Source: Elymus sibiricus
Taxonomy: Eukaryota; Streptophyta; Magnoliopsida; Poales; Poaceae
Direction: 5' to 3'
DNA length: 64,000 nucleotides
Assembly (NCBI GenBank): GCA_039707655.1
Contig: CM077672.1
Coordinates: 454,934,390 to 454,998,389 of the forward strand
A program made the position numbers and the translations under genes. The notes under the pieces are model-generated. The model was not told the origin of the DNA. It ran no database searches and worked only from the letters and a program-made list of their open reading frames with translations. Below, piece by piece: positions 23,315-36,200 of this stretch. Each line of letters opens with the position of its first letter. Position 1 is the stretch's first letter.

Positions 23315-26300
23315 TTGGTGGATTTATGGATTTCTGACGCGATTTCGACATTAATTTGACCCCCGACTGTGGTTGCTGCGCTTGATATGCGATTCTTGGG
23401 CTAATTTCGTTTATCTAGACGGCTCAGGCTGTCATTGGTTTTAGGGTTTAGTGTAACCTGGAAGCAATTGAAGGAATCCGTAAGCTTTGGACTGTACCTG
23501 AGCTGATGTTGTGTACATGTAAGAGTTATCTGACATTGAAGTCTGTGCTCGCTTAATTCAAACTCTATTTTGTAGAGAAATGTAGTGTAGTTGGCAGATC
23601 AACATTGTTTTTCGAACCGGAGATTATACATTGTCCACATGCCAAATCTGCCAATTATTATGTTTCTGAATGTAACACAAAAAAAGAAAGTACATATTAT
23701 TGTCAAATGTGTTATTGACCATGTATGTGTATTTGGAACGATGGAAAAATTGTTTCACGGCTCATCTTTTTAAAATGTTGACTATATGAGAAAATATGGT
23801 CCTTTATATTCAGAGAAGAGATGGGGAGGGAAGAGCTCTATAAAACCTTAGAATTCTCGAGTCCCTGTTCAACATATAAGCATGTAAGGGCAACATTAGT
23901 CTGCATTTTTCTGTGTTCTCCTCTGCCAGTCTGTTTTGTGTGTGTTAAAACGTTTAAGGTCATTATTGGCCTGCTTGATAACCACTTTTGTTTCTTATCC
24001 GGCAGCGCCTTGCGGCGTGTAGCCGGCATCCTTTGTCTGGCTCCAGAGCGGGGTTGTCACTGTGTGCTCTGGCAGCATATCACAGATCTCAGCGTCCTCG
24101 CTGCAGATCTGGGTTGCTCGATGCACAGGGTCCTTGTGCCGCGGGCCAGCTCCCTGGGTTGGCGCCGTGGTTTGCCCATGTTGATCTTGATGTGCGGTAT
24201 GGGGTGGCCTCTGTTGGCAGGTTGGTGGGGCACTCAGGTTTTCAGGCTGGCGTACAGTGTTAGGATTTTGCAGAAGTTGCCTTTGCAGGGTTGCAACCGA
24301 GGTGTGAGTGGTGGTTGTGCGGCTCCGTGCGAAGGCCCTGCTTGAGCTCGTTGGTGTCGGCGCCCTCGGGCGTCGTTTCCTCCTTGGTTGCGTCGTTGAG
24401 GAGCCACAATCTACCTCCAGCCCTTGTAGTCTAGTCCTGTGTGCGAAAACCCCAATCCGGATTGTCGACTCGGAGCTGGGTTGGACGATGGTGGCATGAT
24501 GTCGCTACCTTCCTGGAGGTGTTGTTCTTGGAGGTTTGGCCCTCGGATGGCACGTGGTCGGTTGGACATAGCTTGGCTCTTTTGGGCAGTTCCTACGTGG
24601 GTCTTCATCATGCTAGCATGGCTACCTTGGTGGCATGGGTAGCGGACAGCGGAGGTTCTCATGTTGTGGCATCTCGATCGCAAGGAGGCACTCGACGGGT
24701 ATTGGCGATGCTTGTGGACGTATGTTGCGACCGGTGGAGGATGTGCCAATCTAGTGTGGATGGCAAGTAGGCCAGAGGTAGTTTGATGGCGTCAGTTGTA
24801 ACGTCTGTCTGATGGCTGTTGGTCGTGGTCCTGTCTTGAGTGGTCGGTTGTGTTGGCCTATTCTTAGGCTTGTAAAAACTTCCCTCTGTCAACGCATTGA
24901 GAAGCAAGCTTTGCATTTTCTCGAAAAAAATAACCACTTTCGTTTTCGCAGTACAAATACCTGTTGCATAGAGATAAATTTGGTGCTGGCACAATACGTG
25001 GTTACATGGCTGATCTTTTTATTAGGGATTAGTGATTGCGGCATCGGTATTATAAGTTTTGCACCTGAGATCTTATCTTGAAAACATATAACCAAATGAA
25101 ATTTGTGCAGGACTAAATCAGTATCAAATTTATTCAGAGAAAACACCTAACATACTATGTATTCCTGTCCATACGTCTGACTATGATGCAACAAATATTT
25201 AGTCAAATATTTGGATTTAGCAGTGGTGTTCAAACAGTATCAATCCTCTTGACCCTGCAAGAGTAGAATAAAATCAATCCATTGCAACTGAGACTAGCCT
25301 CTAGACAATGGAGGCATGCAACCATGTGACTCGGAAAATTTGGAAGCATGCTATTCCAGCTGATACCTAAAGTTCTACTACTTGTTGTCTTTTGTGGAAT
25401 TGTAGGTTTTGAAATGAATTGTAGGTTTTGAACTTCTAATCTTCATTTTACAATTCTTGGTCAAGTTTGTCGTGAAGCCTTGTATTAGGCATTGCCTAAG
25501 TTTGGCTTTTGACAAATAATTATCTGATGAAGTTCCAGTAGGATCCTTGAGATAACATCTATGATCACTTTGCTCACTGAGCTGCAAGGATGCTTAGATT
25601 GCTGGCTGCAGTTAAATGACCGTTCAGTTTTGGTGATATTATAATAACCATTTACCATATATCTGAAGATTGATTAAATGAATATGTACCATTGAACAGA
25701 GTTTTCCAGGTCTTTTAACAGAAGATTTATGTCAATGGTTTTAATTACGTACCTATTTCTTTTCCTAGTTGTCTTGTATTACACTTATCTGGGTATGTTG
25801 CTTCTGATAAATGATAATGGACAGAGTATTGACTCTTCCTCAACCATGGTAGGTACACCAGTTTTACGAGTAAAGACAATTCATATCAATTCAGCGATTC
25901 TTGCTGCAAGAAGTCCTTTCTTTCTAAAGGTATTTTTTATAACCATGTGAAATGCATGTTGTACAGTCATTTCAAGTTTCTAATAAGCTTCATGTTTCTT
26001 AGCTTTTCTCGAATGGCATGAAAGAATCTGATGATCAGACCCATCCAAGGATTAGGATTGCCAATTCAGGTAATGTGATAGCTTAATTGTTACATTCCTC
26101 CTCATATTTTAGTCTAATTTTCTATTGTGGTTGTCTTACTATATTTTTAATAAAAGCATGCTTATTATGGTATATATCGCATGTACCATGCACTATCTTA
26201 ATATCCCTGATGCGCGTCGTCTCTTTTAGTCATCGATGTGGGCAATTTGTGGATTAACTGACTCTCTCTTAATTCGGGATTAAATCTGTCTTAAGTCTCT

Positions 26301-27839
26301 TTTTGATATGCAATTATGAGGTAGTTTTCAAGGTCAAATGTAATTTATGAGCCATTAGGAACGATTGTATGGAATGGTTGAGATCGTTTGGATTCTGCCA
26401 ACTCGTAAGTTTTCTATAGTAGTATAGATATAAAATTTTCCATGATTGGAAAAGGGTTAATCTCCCATGGTCCATGGAGCTTTTCTCAATACTGTAAGTC
26501 AATAGTCAACTTGAACAATTATTTTGGGTACAAAAAGATTGTCCTTTTTTGTTTACTTCTGTACTGCACCGTTCTCTTATGGTTTTTCTGTTTTCATTCT
26601 ACTTGGAACAGAGGAAAATGCCCTTATGGAACTTTTAAGCTATATGTACAGTGGAAAGTTGACAACAACCGAGCCCACTCTTCTGCTGGACATTTTGATG
26701 GCTGCAGACAAGTTCGAGGTTATCTCTTGCATGAGGTGTTGCAGTCAGCTGCTTACAAGCTTGCCTATGACAACAGAATCTGCACTGGGCTACATAGACC
26801 ACCCTTGCTCGACTTTAATGGTCGCTGAGGTCCAGCATGTGATAGGTGTTTCCAAGGAATTCCTTGCCAACAAGTACAAGAATTTTCATAAGTTAGTGAT
26901 GTCCAATTAATGGAGCCATGTTTTGTTCCCTTTTTTAAAGAAAACTGTACACACTGATGTCACAAAATCATGCATTTGGTGTACTTATGACATGGTTTGT
27001 CTCATTTCAGATTCAGACGAGAATTGATGAACTTCCCTCTTGCTGGGATTGAAGCCATCTTGTCAAGTACCGACCTAGAAGTAGTACAGGAAGATTGCAT
27101 ATATGCCTTTATGCTCACATGGGCCCGTGCACGATATCCAGAATTGGAGGAAAGACGTGAGATCTTGAGTTCTCGTTTACTTCCACTGGTACGCTTCAGT
27201 CATATGACATGTACAAAACTTCAGGAGATCCTAGCATGCAGCGATGATGATATAGACTATGAGAAAGTAACTAAACATATTGCTGAGGTACTTCTACAAA
27301 AAGCTTACCCAAAACAGATGGAAGGTGCTCTTGCAGCAGACGCAACAACCTGTTGGCAATTTACTGAGCGAGGGTACACGCACAAACCTGTGAAATTGGT
27401 TGCTTTTGATCGACCCTGCCCACAGGTTATTGCTTACCTGGATCTAACGCGCGAGGATTGCTCCCGACTCTTCCCGTCTGGACATGCATGGTCGCACGGC
27501 TTCCGGCTTGCAGGGTGGAAGGGGAGCATTTATCTCAACCCAGTCTGTACAATGAATGAGCAGAGTAAATTGTGCACCTTTGGTCTCTACTTAATTGGAC
27601 TCGGTTCAACAGATTTGACAGTGGATATTGAGTTTGCTGCCAGGACAAGAGCGTCCGGAAAATTTGTGAGAAAGTACAGTTGTAAGCACACCTTCACCTA
27701 TAATTGGTTGGAACAATGCGATGATCTTTTTGGCGTTCCATGGTCGACGTTCATTGCCGATGACAACCTCTTCATCGGCGGTGTGCTGCATCTCAGAGCT
27801 GATTTGGCGGCGGTCCAGCAGACGGAGTTACACGATTGA
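23071..27839 (+). CDS. BTB/POZ-BACK protein, POB1-like, copy 1
   Basis: Five exons: 23071-23266, 25769-25929, 26003-26069, 26612-26891 and 27011-27839, giving 510 residues with all junctions in frame and GT...AG introns. Exon 1 gives the conserved [20 protein letters not shown] start. Exons 2-4 give the BTB fold ([48 protein letters not shown]). Exon 5 gives the BACK domain ([20 protein letters not shown]) and the C-terminal domain ([40 protein letters not shown]). Members act as substrate adaptors of CUL3 ubiquitin ligases in the nucleus. The exon 2 acceptor at 25769 is my choice because it restores the frame; translation might instead start at Met 25846. The promoter is disturbed by a LINE, and intron 1 carries a 936 bp insertion. 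The coding sequence looks intact. Confidence 0.85.
23279..23313. repeat. Poly(C) tract in intron 1 of BTB gene 1
   Basis: Thirty-five consecutive C residues starting 12 bases after the exon 1 splice donor. Gene 2 lacks it at this position. Its exact length is likely to be uncertain in any assembly. Confidence 0.9.
23994..24929 (+). mobile_element. Retroposon insertion in intron 1 of BTB gene 1
   Basis: A 936 bp GC-rich segment ending in ctcgaaaaaa, absent from the otherwise colinear intron of gene 2. The flanks 23978-23993 and 24930-24945 are a target duplication of about 16 bp (ataaccacttttgttt versus ataaccactttcgttt). The poly(A) end and long duplication indicate non-LTR (target-primed) insertion. 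No reverse transcriptase is encoded. Confidence 0.8.
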
Positions 27840-28196
27840 TATGATTTCTCACTCAGCAGAGTTGGGTCGTGTACTCGTGTGTTCGTCATCAGTCGCTTCA
27901 AAGGGATTCTGGCTGTACTCTGTGTCTAATTTTGTTATGTTTGTGTCTGCTGGAAACACTTTGTGGCCTTGTACAATGAAAGTTTGAAACCGGGGTGGTA
28001 GACCCTTCGATCTATCTTTCGGCATGTTTTTGTCAAGAAAATACCGACTAGTGCATGCCTTAACCTGGATGGTAGGGCGATTCCTTTTTATTTTACATGT
28101 CTTCCCCAAAAATTGGGGGCATTACTGGGTGTCTGAACATGTTGTGTTCATCATCTGGGTTACCCGACCGCTTGTGTTAGGTCGGGGTTACCTGAT
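27840..28196 (+). other. 3' flank of BTB gene 1
   Basis: Probable 3' UTR and downstream sequence. Blocks such as gtctaattttgttatg, gctggaaac and ccggggtggtagaccc recur at 49575-49710, where they form the displaced 3' flank of gene 2. The ggttacc...gtcgggttacc motif near 28160-28195 also recurs at 49888-49921. This marks the right side of the duplicated unit. Confidence 0.7.
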
Positions 28197-28537
28197 GACC
28201 TCGTGCTGGCCGCGCCCATGGCGGCAGCGACGAGCCGTGCTGACCGGGGTTTTGCAACCCTAGGTAGAGCAGGGCCTGCTTAGTGGCAGCAGCGGCGAGG
28301 AGGTTGTTCTCCGCCATGGCGGCCTCTTGTTGTGCGGCGGCGGCCTCGGCTGCCTCCTTGTCGGCCTGCACCTGTCTCCGGCCAGCTCTCTTGGGCCGAA
28401 TGAACGGCATGCTGCGCGTCCGTCAGCACCTTCTTTGGCTTCGGCGTCGCCGCCTTTTTGCGTGCGCGGGGCTTGTTGACGGTGGAGGCGAGGGAGCTGA
28501 GGCCAGCATCGGCGTCGAGGATCGGCGTGTCGTCCAT
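28197..28537 (-). pseudogene. Truncated ORF of the Harbinger-like element
   Basis: Begins MDDTPILDADAGLSSLASTV, continues KPRARKKAATPKPKKVLTDAQ, and after a frameshift near 28410 resumes KRAGRRQVQADKEAAEAAAA and KQALLYLGLQNPGQHG before the truncation. Proteins with this start are common in grass genomes near Harbinger-type elements and usually carry a downstream NAM-associated or trihelix-like domain, missing here. The assignment comes from pattern recognition. Confidence 0.5.
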
Positions 28538-28610
28538 GGAGAGCGGCCGGGAGCGCGAGCGGGCGGGAGTTTTTTTGGTAAAGGGGGGAAATAGGGTGGA
28601 TGTGCCACCG

Positions 28611-28977
28611 TGTCAGACCCCGCCAGAGATCGACATGGAATCAAGGTGGATCAAGAACAAGAAATTGGGGAAAAGTATGAAATCACAAAGAACAGTGAGG
28701 AAACTGTGTATATGGTGTATGTAAAGGTATATTGCTGTATTGATAATAACCAAATTGGCTGAATAGTTGATCGATACATCTCCTCTAGTTACCACCCCTT
28801 ATATAGCCTCCTTATATAGCCTGAGGTTACAGAGAGTTACTTGAATATAAAAATAATAACAAGGATGGAAATGAATAAACGTTGACAACCGTAGATCTTC
28901 TGCCTTTGGGTTTCCTTCTATCTTGGCCATCCAATCTGCCATAACACTACAAGTCCTCCTCTAACTAGTACCTGACA
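28611..28977 (-). repeat. 3' LTR (367 bp)
   Basis: Carries a second copy of the 13 bp stretch tccttatatagcc that the other LTR has once. On the minus strand ggctatataagggg is a probable TATA box for LTR-driven transcription. Confidence 0.9.
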
Positions 28978-28991
28978 TTCCATCCCTCTTG
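28978..28991 (-). other. Polypurine tract
   Basis: The minus strand reads caagagggatggaa directly before the 3' LTR. Confidence 0.65.
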
Positions 28992-29053
28992 AAATCACAC
29001 TTGCCCCCAAGTGTGTTGCTTCCTGGACTGAGTTGAGAGCAGAATGTTGAGCC

Positions 29054-32000
29054 TCAGGGAGGCATAAATGATATGATCCAAATTGGAGACTTCCAACATG
29101 TGATTTCAAGATGTTTGAGCTTCTGACATTTCCTTTGTTTAACTGTAGCATAGCATTCCCCGGATTGCATCGCCATGTTGAACAACAATGCCAATGGTAG
29201 ATCTCCTGGGTCAAATTGCTTGTACACCCATAAATATGGTACAGATTGTTGCAAGGTTGAAAATGAAGAGTTTGCTTCCCAAAATAGTCCACAACCTTTA
29301 GGGTTAGAATTGGTATAGTATGGACCTTGGACAATAACAACAATGTTCTTGAGCTCTTGTCTAGAAACCGCAATGAGCTTGGATTCTTGTCGTGCTGGCT
29401 CAATAGAAGTGGAAGTATTATTGGCTCGAAAACTTGACATGAACTGAAATCCGTACTCCACGATTTCACTATTAACATCCTGAAGAATTAATGAGATGTT
29501 GCAGCGCCAATTTATGGTAGGAAGATTCTTTATCCGGCTGCACCCATGAGTGGTTTGACAAATTCCCGGATCCCATTGCAAGGTTGGTTTCTTCTAATAT
29601 AAGAATATGCATGAAGACCATTGCACTTGCGGAGAAATAATTATACGAAAGCTCCATTCCACAAATTTCTCAAGGAAAACTTGCTCTTGTTCAAGTAACT
29701 CAGATGCAACAATTTTCTGAGCTGAAAATCTTGGTTGCTGCAGTGCTTGACTGATGATCATGATAGAATTGCACATGCTCAATATAATCAGAAATGTTAT
29801 AGTTTGTACTCTGTAAATGCTCACAAACAAGGGTGGAGGACATGGTGGTTGCAAGCTCAAAGTAGTAGACTTACTATCACTGGTGCCATACCCTGTAGCA
29901 AAACCCATTATTAGTATCGCAGTCAATGTCTCCATTGAGATTTGATCAGGAAGACATTTAGGAAGCACTCGCTGCTTCAGATGAAAGAGATCTTCATGGG
30001 CTAGACAATCTTGGTATGAGAAAGTGATGCTCAACAGGTCTATTAGAGATATGGGAATCAGCTCTTCAGTATCTTCATACTGCCCCATAGTTCCTTCCTT
30101 TTGTAAAAACTGCACCATGTTCATGTTCTGTGCTGGGATATGCTTTCCTGGAAGATAACTAGCAGTCGCATGTGTGGTACAATTTGTACATACAATGGGT
30201 TGTACGCTAGTGTCCCATGGTAACACAACAGCTGCATAGATTCCTGTAGTCTGTACTTTCATGTCATTGTTCACCATTGCACTGAATACCGTCTGAACTG
30301 GAGAGCTAGCTCTCAGATTGTTGCTCACAGATCTTGTACAAATGTTGAACAAGGGGTACAAGCAATCGACAGACAAAGGCGATGGTGAGACATCCGAGTG
30401 TGATATCTTATTCTCTGTGCTACACCAGGCCATTTGAGTTATCACTTTGCTGCTGATAAGTTCAGAAATAACCTGTCCCACAGTCCCAAAGAGTGTCCTA
30501 GCAGTCAATTGAATTGATTTCTCATTTTCACCTGGATCCCATGGAATCATTAGCTTTCTCGCAGTGGTGCAGTCATGCGGAAAGAAAAAGAAGCCACATG
30601 AGTGAAGGTGATCAAACAGTGTGACAGTGATAACATATTTTCTCCGCTGTATAACCATCAAGCATGGTAATCTTTCACTTTGATCATAGAAATCAAACTC
30701 AAGAGGTGTTTCTCTGAATTTCCAGTGTGAATTTTTACTTTTCTCTTTGTTATACATCTGATTCTCACGATCAACTATAGCACTAGCACCGAATAGACAA
30801 AGATCAACAATACCTCTGGTTACTATCTCTTCTTTTTCCTTGCTGAGTTGGTTAAGCCATTGTGTAAAATTGACATGGCACCAAGACACTTTACCAGCAA
30901 AAAATGATTCCTTCTCAGGACCAATTAAGGGTTGATGTTTCAGCTTCAAGTGTTCCTTCTGCATCAAATAATTGTTGCACAACATTTCGCCCCAGAGAGT
31001 GAAAGCGCCATCAAAATAAAGATCAAGAATCACTGTTGGTTTGCTTGCATCACTTCCTGTAGTAGATATCCCTCCAGGCTCCTCTTTACACAACTCAAAG
31101 GCTGAAAGATAATTTTCAGATATCACTTGCAATCTGTAACATGATCTGGGGATTGACTGTATGCCTGGGTTCCATGGCAATATAAGATCTGCATAGACGT
31201 CATTCGGCGACTCCCTCCTGCCAATGTTGACCCTTGCATAGAGTACTATCTGATCTGGAGAGCTAGCTCTCGAATTGTTGCACACAGAACTTGTACAGAT
31301 GGCTAACTGCTGCATCTTCAGTTTCATGGTACACATAGCATCACATTTTGTAAACACGGGTTCCATAGGGACAACAGTGACAATGGTGTTGGTGGTGGTG
31401 GTAGCTGCAGGTGCAGAGATGAATGGGGTGACTAACTTCGCTGGTGGTGACGACTCCATGATTTTGGTCACTGACTTTACTTCCGTTGGACGCATAGCAC
31501 TGCCTGGACATTCAATCAAACAGGCGGTAGTGGTGGTGATGACTGCAGCAGGTGGTTCGCTCGGAGGAGCGGTGACAAAGGACAAATCACTGCTCGAGCA
31601 TTCACTCGAACAACTGGTGAGTGCCAAGGTTGTGGTGGCTATTTCTGCAGTGGCAGTGTTGGTGGTGGCGGTTGCAGCAGCAAGAAGGCTACTCGGATTG
31701 GCAGCAGCAATGGTGGTGGTTGCTGTAGATGCAGAGTTGGTGATAAGGGTAGTAGCGGTGGTTGTTGCTGCAGCAGACGATCCACTCGGAGGCGCAGTGA
31801 TGGAGGTCAGACCAATGCTCGAGCATTCAGTCGAACAGTTGGTGGGCGCCAACGCATTGGTGGAGAGGACTGCAGCATGGATAATGCTCGGAGGAGCAGT
31901 GAAGACGGCAGCAGAAGCGGTGGAGATGGCGACCGTGGTGATGACTGCAGGGGGTAAGCTCGGAGGTGCAGTGACGGCGGCGGCGTCTTGGGAGGTGGCG

Positions 32001-32401
32001 GTGGTGGTGGTGGCTACTGCAGCAAGTAGCACTTGAGACAGCTCAGTTAACTGCAGTCCTAGATCAGTGACTGCCTTCTGGACCTTGCCCATAGCATCGG
32101 ACATCTCATTCAGTTTGGTGAACTGTGAAGACGACGGGGGCGCTGAGCGCGCCGTGGTGGTGACGAGGGCACAGATCGGAGAAGTGGGGGTTGTGGACGA
32201 GCGGGGTGGAGCAGCTGCGGTGGCGGCGGAGGTCGGACCAAACAAGGAATCAAGCCACTGCTCAGCCTTCTTCCTCCGTAATTGATCTTCCGCGAGCTTC
32301 CGTTGATGTTCGAGTATCGTCATCATCTCACGATCCGAGGAACATCCAACAAGAGACGAGAATCGAGCACCGTGGCCTGGAACGCCATAGGGAGAAGCCA
32401 T
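29054..32401 (-). CDS. Long unrecognised retrotransposon ORF with one in-frame stop
   Basis: One minus-strand frame from Met 32401 to a TAG at 29594-29596 (935 residues), which stays open in the same frame for another 180 or so codons to 29054. The first 60 residues are charged with a helical EHQRKLAEDQLRRKKAEQWL. Up to about residue 370 the protein is Ala/Thr/Ser-rich, with repeated blocks containing TAPPS and CSSECSS. The rest looks globular and repeats a short motif: LPWNPGIQ, IPWDPGEN, LPWDTSVQ and, beyond the stop, LQWDPGIC. Two blocks also share CNNSRASSPDQIV / SNNLRASSPVQTV. I recognise no gag, pol or host domain. It could be a divergent structural protein or an acquired host gene. Confidence 0.6.
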
Positions 32402-32504
32402 CGCACGAATGCTTGATTTGGGAGGGTGGGATTGGGGATTTTACAGCGCCAGCACAAACCCTAACCAAATCACACCCAAATCAAGTCAATACCAAGGAAG
32501 GAGA

Positions 32505-32520
32505 GGCTCTGAATACCATT
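32505..32520 (-). promoter_or_regulatory. Primer binding site, tRNA-Met type
   Basis: The minus strand reads aatggtattcagagcc directly after the 5' LTR, close to the initiator tRNA-Met complement tggtatcagagc used by many plant Copia elements, with one extra base. Confidence 0.7.
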
Positions 32521-32874
32521 TGTCAGACCCCGCCAGGGATCGACATGGAATCAAGGTGGATCAAGAACAAGAAATTGAGGAAAAGTATGAAATCACAAAG
32601 AACAGTGAGGAAACTGTGTATATGGTGTATGTAAAGGTATATTGTTGTATTGATAATAACCAAATTGGCTGAATAGTTGATCGATACATCTCCTCTAGTT
32701 ACCACCCCTTATATAGCCTAAGGTTACAGAGAGTAACTTGAATATAAAAATAATAACAAGGATGGAAATGAATAAACGTTGACAGTCGTAGATCTTCTGC
32801 CTTTGGGTTTCCTTCTATCTTGGCCATCCAATCTGCCATAACACTACAAGTCCTCCTCTAACTAGTACCTGACA
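32521..32874 (-). repeat. 5' LTR (354 bp)
   Basis: Direct partner of 28611-28977, with TG...CA ends and the right target duplication caccg immediately after it. Confidence 0.92.
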
Positions 32875-33279
32875 CACCGACTGGCAGTCCAGGGGAAGAA
32901 GGGCGGGCATCGCGCGCGTCCGTTTCGTGTCCGCGCCGACGCAAACCCGGCTCAAATTTGGGCCTGAAATGGGTCGCGCGCAGACAAAAAGAGGACGTTT
33001 ATACGTTTGGGTCGGCGCGATGGGCCGACTTTTCTGTCCTTTTCGACACAAACGGACACGCGCAGACAGTTTGAGTCGGCGGGTTGGAGTTGCTCTTAGT
33101 ACCACCTCTATCTCTCTTTATGTAGTGCTTGTAATTTAGCCACATCACAAGGTCATCTTGACAATTCTTAGGCTCGAAAAGAAAAAAGGTTCGCGGGTTC
33201 TGCAAAAGTTTAGCATTCGACCGCACTCTCTCGCCTTCTCCAAGAAGCCTCGGCGAGCTAGGGTTTACCGGCGGAGCTC

Positions 33280-36200
33280 ATGGCCGGCGGCGAAGAGACG
33301 ACCACTGCGGCGGAGGTGGAGATGGATCTGGAGTTCTCGCGGGGCGCCGATGTGCCCAGCTTCGAGTTCGCGTTCAATTTGGAGAAATTCTCCGACAAGG
33401 TGCTGCAGATAGAGGTCGTCGCCGGCGACAACGGAGGAGGAGGATCCCTCCCCGCCTCCAACGAGAAAGGTGCGTAGACGGCTTCCTTTGCCCCCTCCTC
33501 CTCCGCCGTTTGGTGTTTTTTTAGGGCCGTTGGGTGGATTCATGCATTTCTGATGCGATTCGGACATTAATTTGATTCCCGACTGTGGTTATTGCGCTTA
33601 ATATGCGATGCTTGGGCTAATTTCGTTTATCTAACCGGCTCAGGCTGCCATTGGTTTTGGGATTTAGTGTAACGTGGAAGCAATTGAAGGAATCCATAAG
33701 TTCTGGACTGTGCGTGAGCTGATGTTGTGTACATGCAGGAGTTATCTGACATTGAAGTCTGTGCTCGCTTAATTCAAACTCGATTTTCTAGAGAAATGTA
33801 CTTAGCAGATCAACATTGTTTCTTGAACAGGAGATTATACACTGACCACACTCAAATCTGCCAATTATTATGTTTCTGAATCTGAATGTAAAAGAAAGGA
33901 AGTATGTGTTATTGACTATGTATGTCTATTTGGAACGATGGAAAATTGCTTCAGGACGCATCTTTTCTAAATGTTGATTATATGAGAAATTATGATCTTT
34001 AATATTTAGAAATGAGATGTGGAGGGAAGAGCTCCATAAAACTTTAGAACTATGGAGTCCCCACAACCATGTTCCCTGTTCAACAAGCATTCAAGGGCAA
34101 TATTAATCTCTGTTTTTCACCTCTGCTAGTCTGTTTTGTTCGTGTTAAAACATTTAAGGTTGTTATTGGCCTGCTTGATAACCACACTTTTGTTTAAGTA
34201 GTACAAATACCTGTTGCACAGAGATAAATTTGGTGCTGGCACAATATGCGGTTACATGGCTGATATTTTTATTAGGGATTAGTGATTGCGGCAACGGTGA
34301 AACAATAGAGTGCTATTATAAGTTTTGCTCCTGAGATCTTATCGTGGAAACATACAATCAATCTGACAATGAATTTTGTGCTGGCCTAAATCGGTATCAA
34401 ATTTATTCAGACAAAGCAACTAAGATACTATGTATTCCTGTCCATACATCAGATTATGATGCAACAAATATTTAGTCAAATGTTTGGATTTAGAAGTGGT
34501 GTTGTTCAAACAATATCAAATCCCCTTGACCCTGCAAAAGTAGAATAAAACTAATCCATTTTGCAACTGAGACTAGCCACTGGACAATGGAGGCACGCAA
34601 CCATGCGACGCAGAACAACTGGAAACATGCTATTCCAGCTGACACCTAAAGTTCTACTACTTGTTGTCCTTTGTGGAATTGTAGGTTTTGAAATTCTAAT
34701 CTTAATGTTACAATTCTTAGTCAAGTTTGTCGTGAAGCCTTGTAGAAGGCATTGCCTAAATTCGGCTTTTGACAAATAATTATCTGATGAAGCTCTAGTA
34801 GGATCCTTGAGATAACATGTATGATCACTTTGCTCACTGAGCTAAAAGCATGCTTAGTTTGTTGGCTGCAGCTAAATGACCGTTCAGTTTTGGTGATCTT
34901 ATTTTAACCATTTACCATAGATTAGAAGATCGATTAAATGAATATGTCCTATTGAACAGAGTGTTCTAAGTATTTTAACAGAAGATAATATGTCCAATAG
35001 TTTTAATTATGCATCTTTTCTTTTTCTAGTTGTCTTGTATACCATTTATCTTAGTATTTTGCCGCTGATAATGGACAGAGTATTGACTCTTTCTCAGCCA
35101 TGGCAGGTACACAAATTTTAACTGTAAAGACCCTTCATATCAATTCAGCGATTCTTGCTGCAAGAAGTCCTTTCTTTCTAAAGGTATTTCTTATAACCAT
35201 GGGAAATGCATTTTTTGTCATTTCAAGTTTCTAATAAGCTTCATGTTTCTTAGCTTTTCTCAAATGGCATGAAAGAATCTGATCAGACGCATCCAAGAAT
35301 TAGGATTGCCAATTCAGGTAATGTGATAGCTTAACTGTAACATTGTTCCTCATATTTCAATCCTGTTTGCTACTGTGGTTGTGTTACAATTTTTAAAATA
35401 AAAGGCATGATTATTTATTATATATATTGCATGTACCATCAGTGTGGGCAATTTGTGGATGAACTGACTCTCTCTTAAGCGGGGATTAACTCTCTCTTGA
35501 ATCTCTTTTTGATATGCAATCATGAGGTAATTTGCAAGGTCAAAAGTAGTTTATGAGCCCAGTAAAATAAGTAATTTATGAGCCATTGGATATGATTGTA
35601 TTGAATGATTGAGTTCCTTTGGATTCCGCCGACTCGTAAGTTTTATTTAGTAGTATAGACATGAACTTTTCTGTGATTGTAAAAAGGTTAATCTCCCGTG
35701 GAGCTTTACTCAATAGTCAATACTGTAAGTCAATAGTCAACTTAAACAATTATTTAGGATACAAAGAGATTGTGCTTCTTTTGTTAACTTCTTTATTGAA
35801 TTGTTCTCTTATGATTTTTCTGTTTTCATTCTACTTGGAACAGAGGAAAATGCCCTTATGGAGCTTTTAAGCTATATGTACAGTGGAAAGTTGACAACAA
35901 ATGATCCTACTCTTTTGCTCGACATCTTGATGATTGCAGACAAGTATGAGGTTATTTCTTGCATGAGGCATTGCAGTCAGCTGCTCACAAGCTTGCCTAT
36001 GACAACAGAATCTGCACTGCTCTGCATAGACCATCCTTACTCAACTTCATTGGCTGCTGAGGTCCAGCATGTGATTGGTGTTGCCAAGAAATTCCTTGCC
36101 AACAAGTACAAGGATGTTGATAAGTTAGTGATCCCCATCTAATGGAGCCATGCTTTGTTTCCTTCTTTGAGAAAACTGTAAACATTGATGTCATAAAACC

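Larger units (their letters stand above)
28611..32874 (-). mobile_element. Small LTR retrotransposon with a non-gag-pol ORF
   Basis: Direct repeats 28611-28977 and 32521-32874 both start tgtcagacccc and end cctgaca. The 5 bp target duplication caccg is perfect (28606-28610 and 32875-32879). Orientation is minus: primer binding site next to 32521 and polypurine tract next to 28977. The LTRs are almost identical apart from a 13 bp tandem duplication in the left one, indicating a recent insertion. The 3.5 kb interior is taken up by one long frame with no protease, integrase or reverse transcriptase motif, so it depends on other elements for movement. Confidence 0.93.
28197..33099 (-). mobile_element. 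Harbinger-like DNA transposon fragment split by an LTR retrotransposon
   Basis: Left of the inserted retrotransposon, the minus strand encodes a truncated Ala/Lys/Gln-rich frame. Right of it (32875-33099) lies a GC-rich terminal region with gtcggcgcg motifs and the edge gagcaactccaacccgcc on the minus strand, next to tta, as for PIF/Harbinger elements with TTA/TAA target sites. The left end is missing at about 28197. Removing 28611-32874 plus one caccg joins both halves. Confidence 0.55.

Noticed and set aside
31275..32036. 253-codon plus-strand frame rich in Val and Ala
   Set aside because: It is the mirror of the Ala/Thr-rich repeats of the minus-strand retrotransposon ORF and has no independent support.
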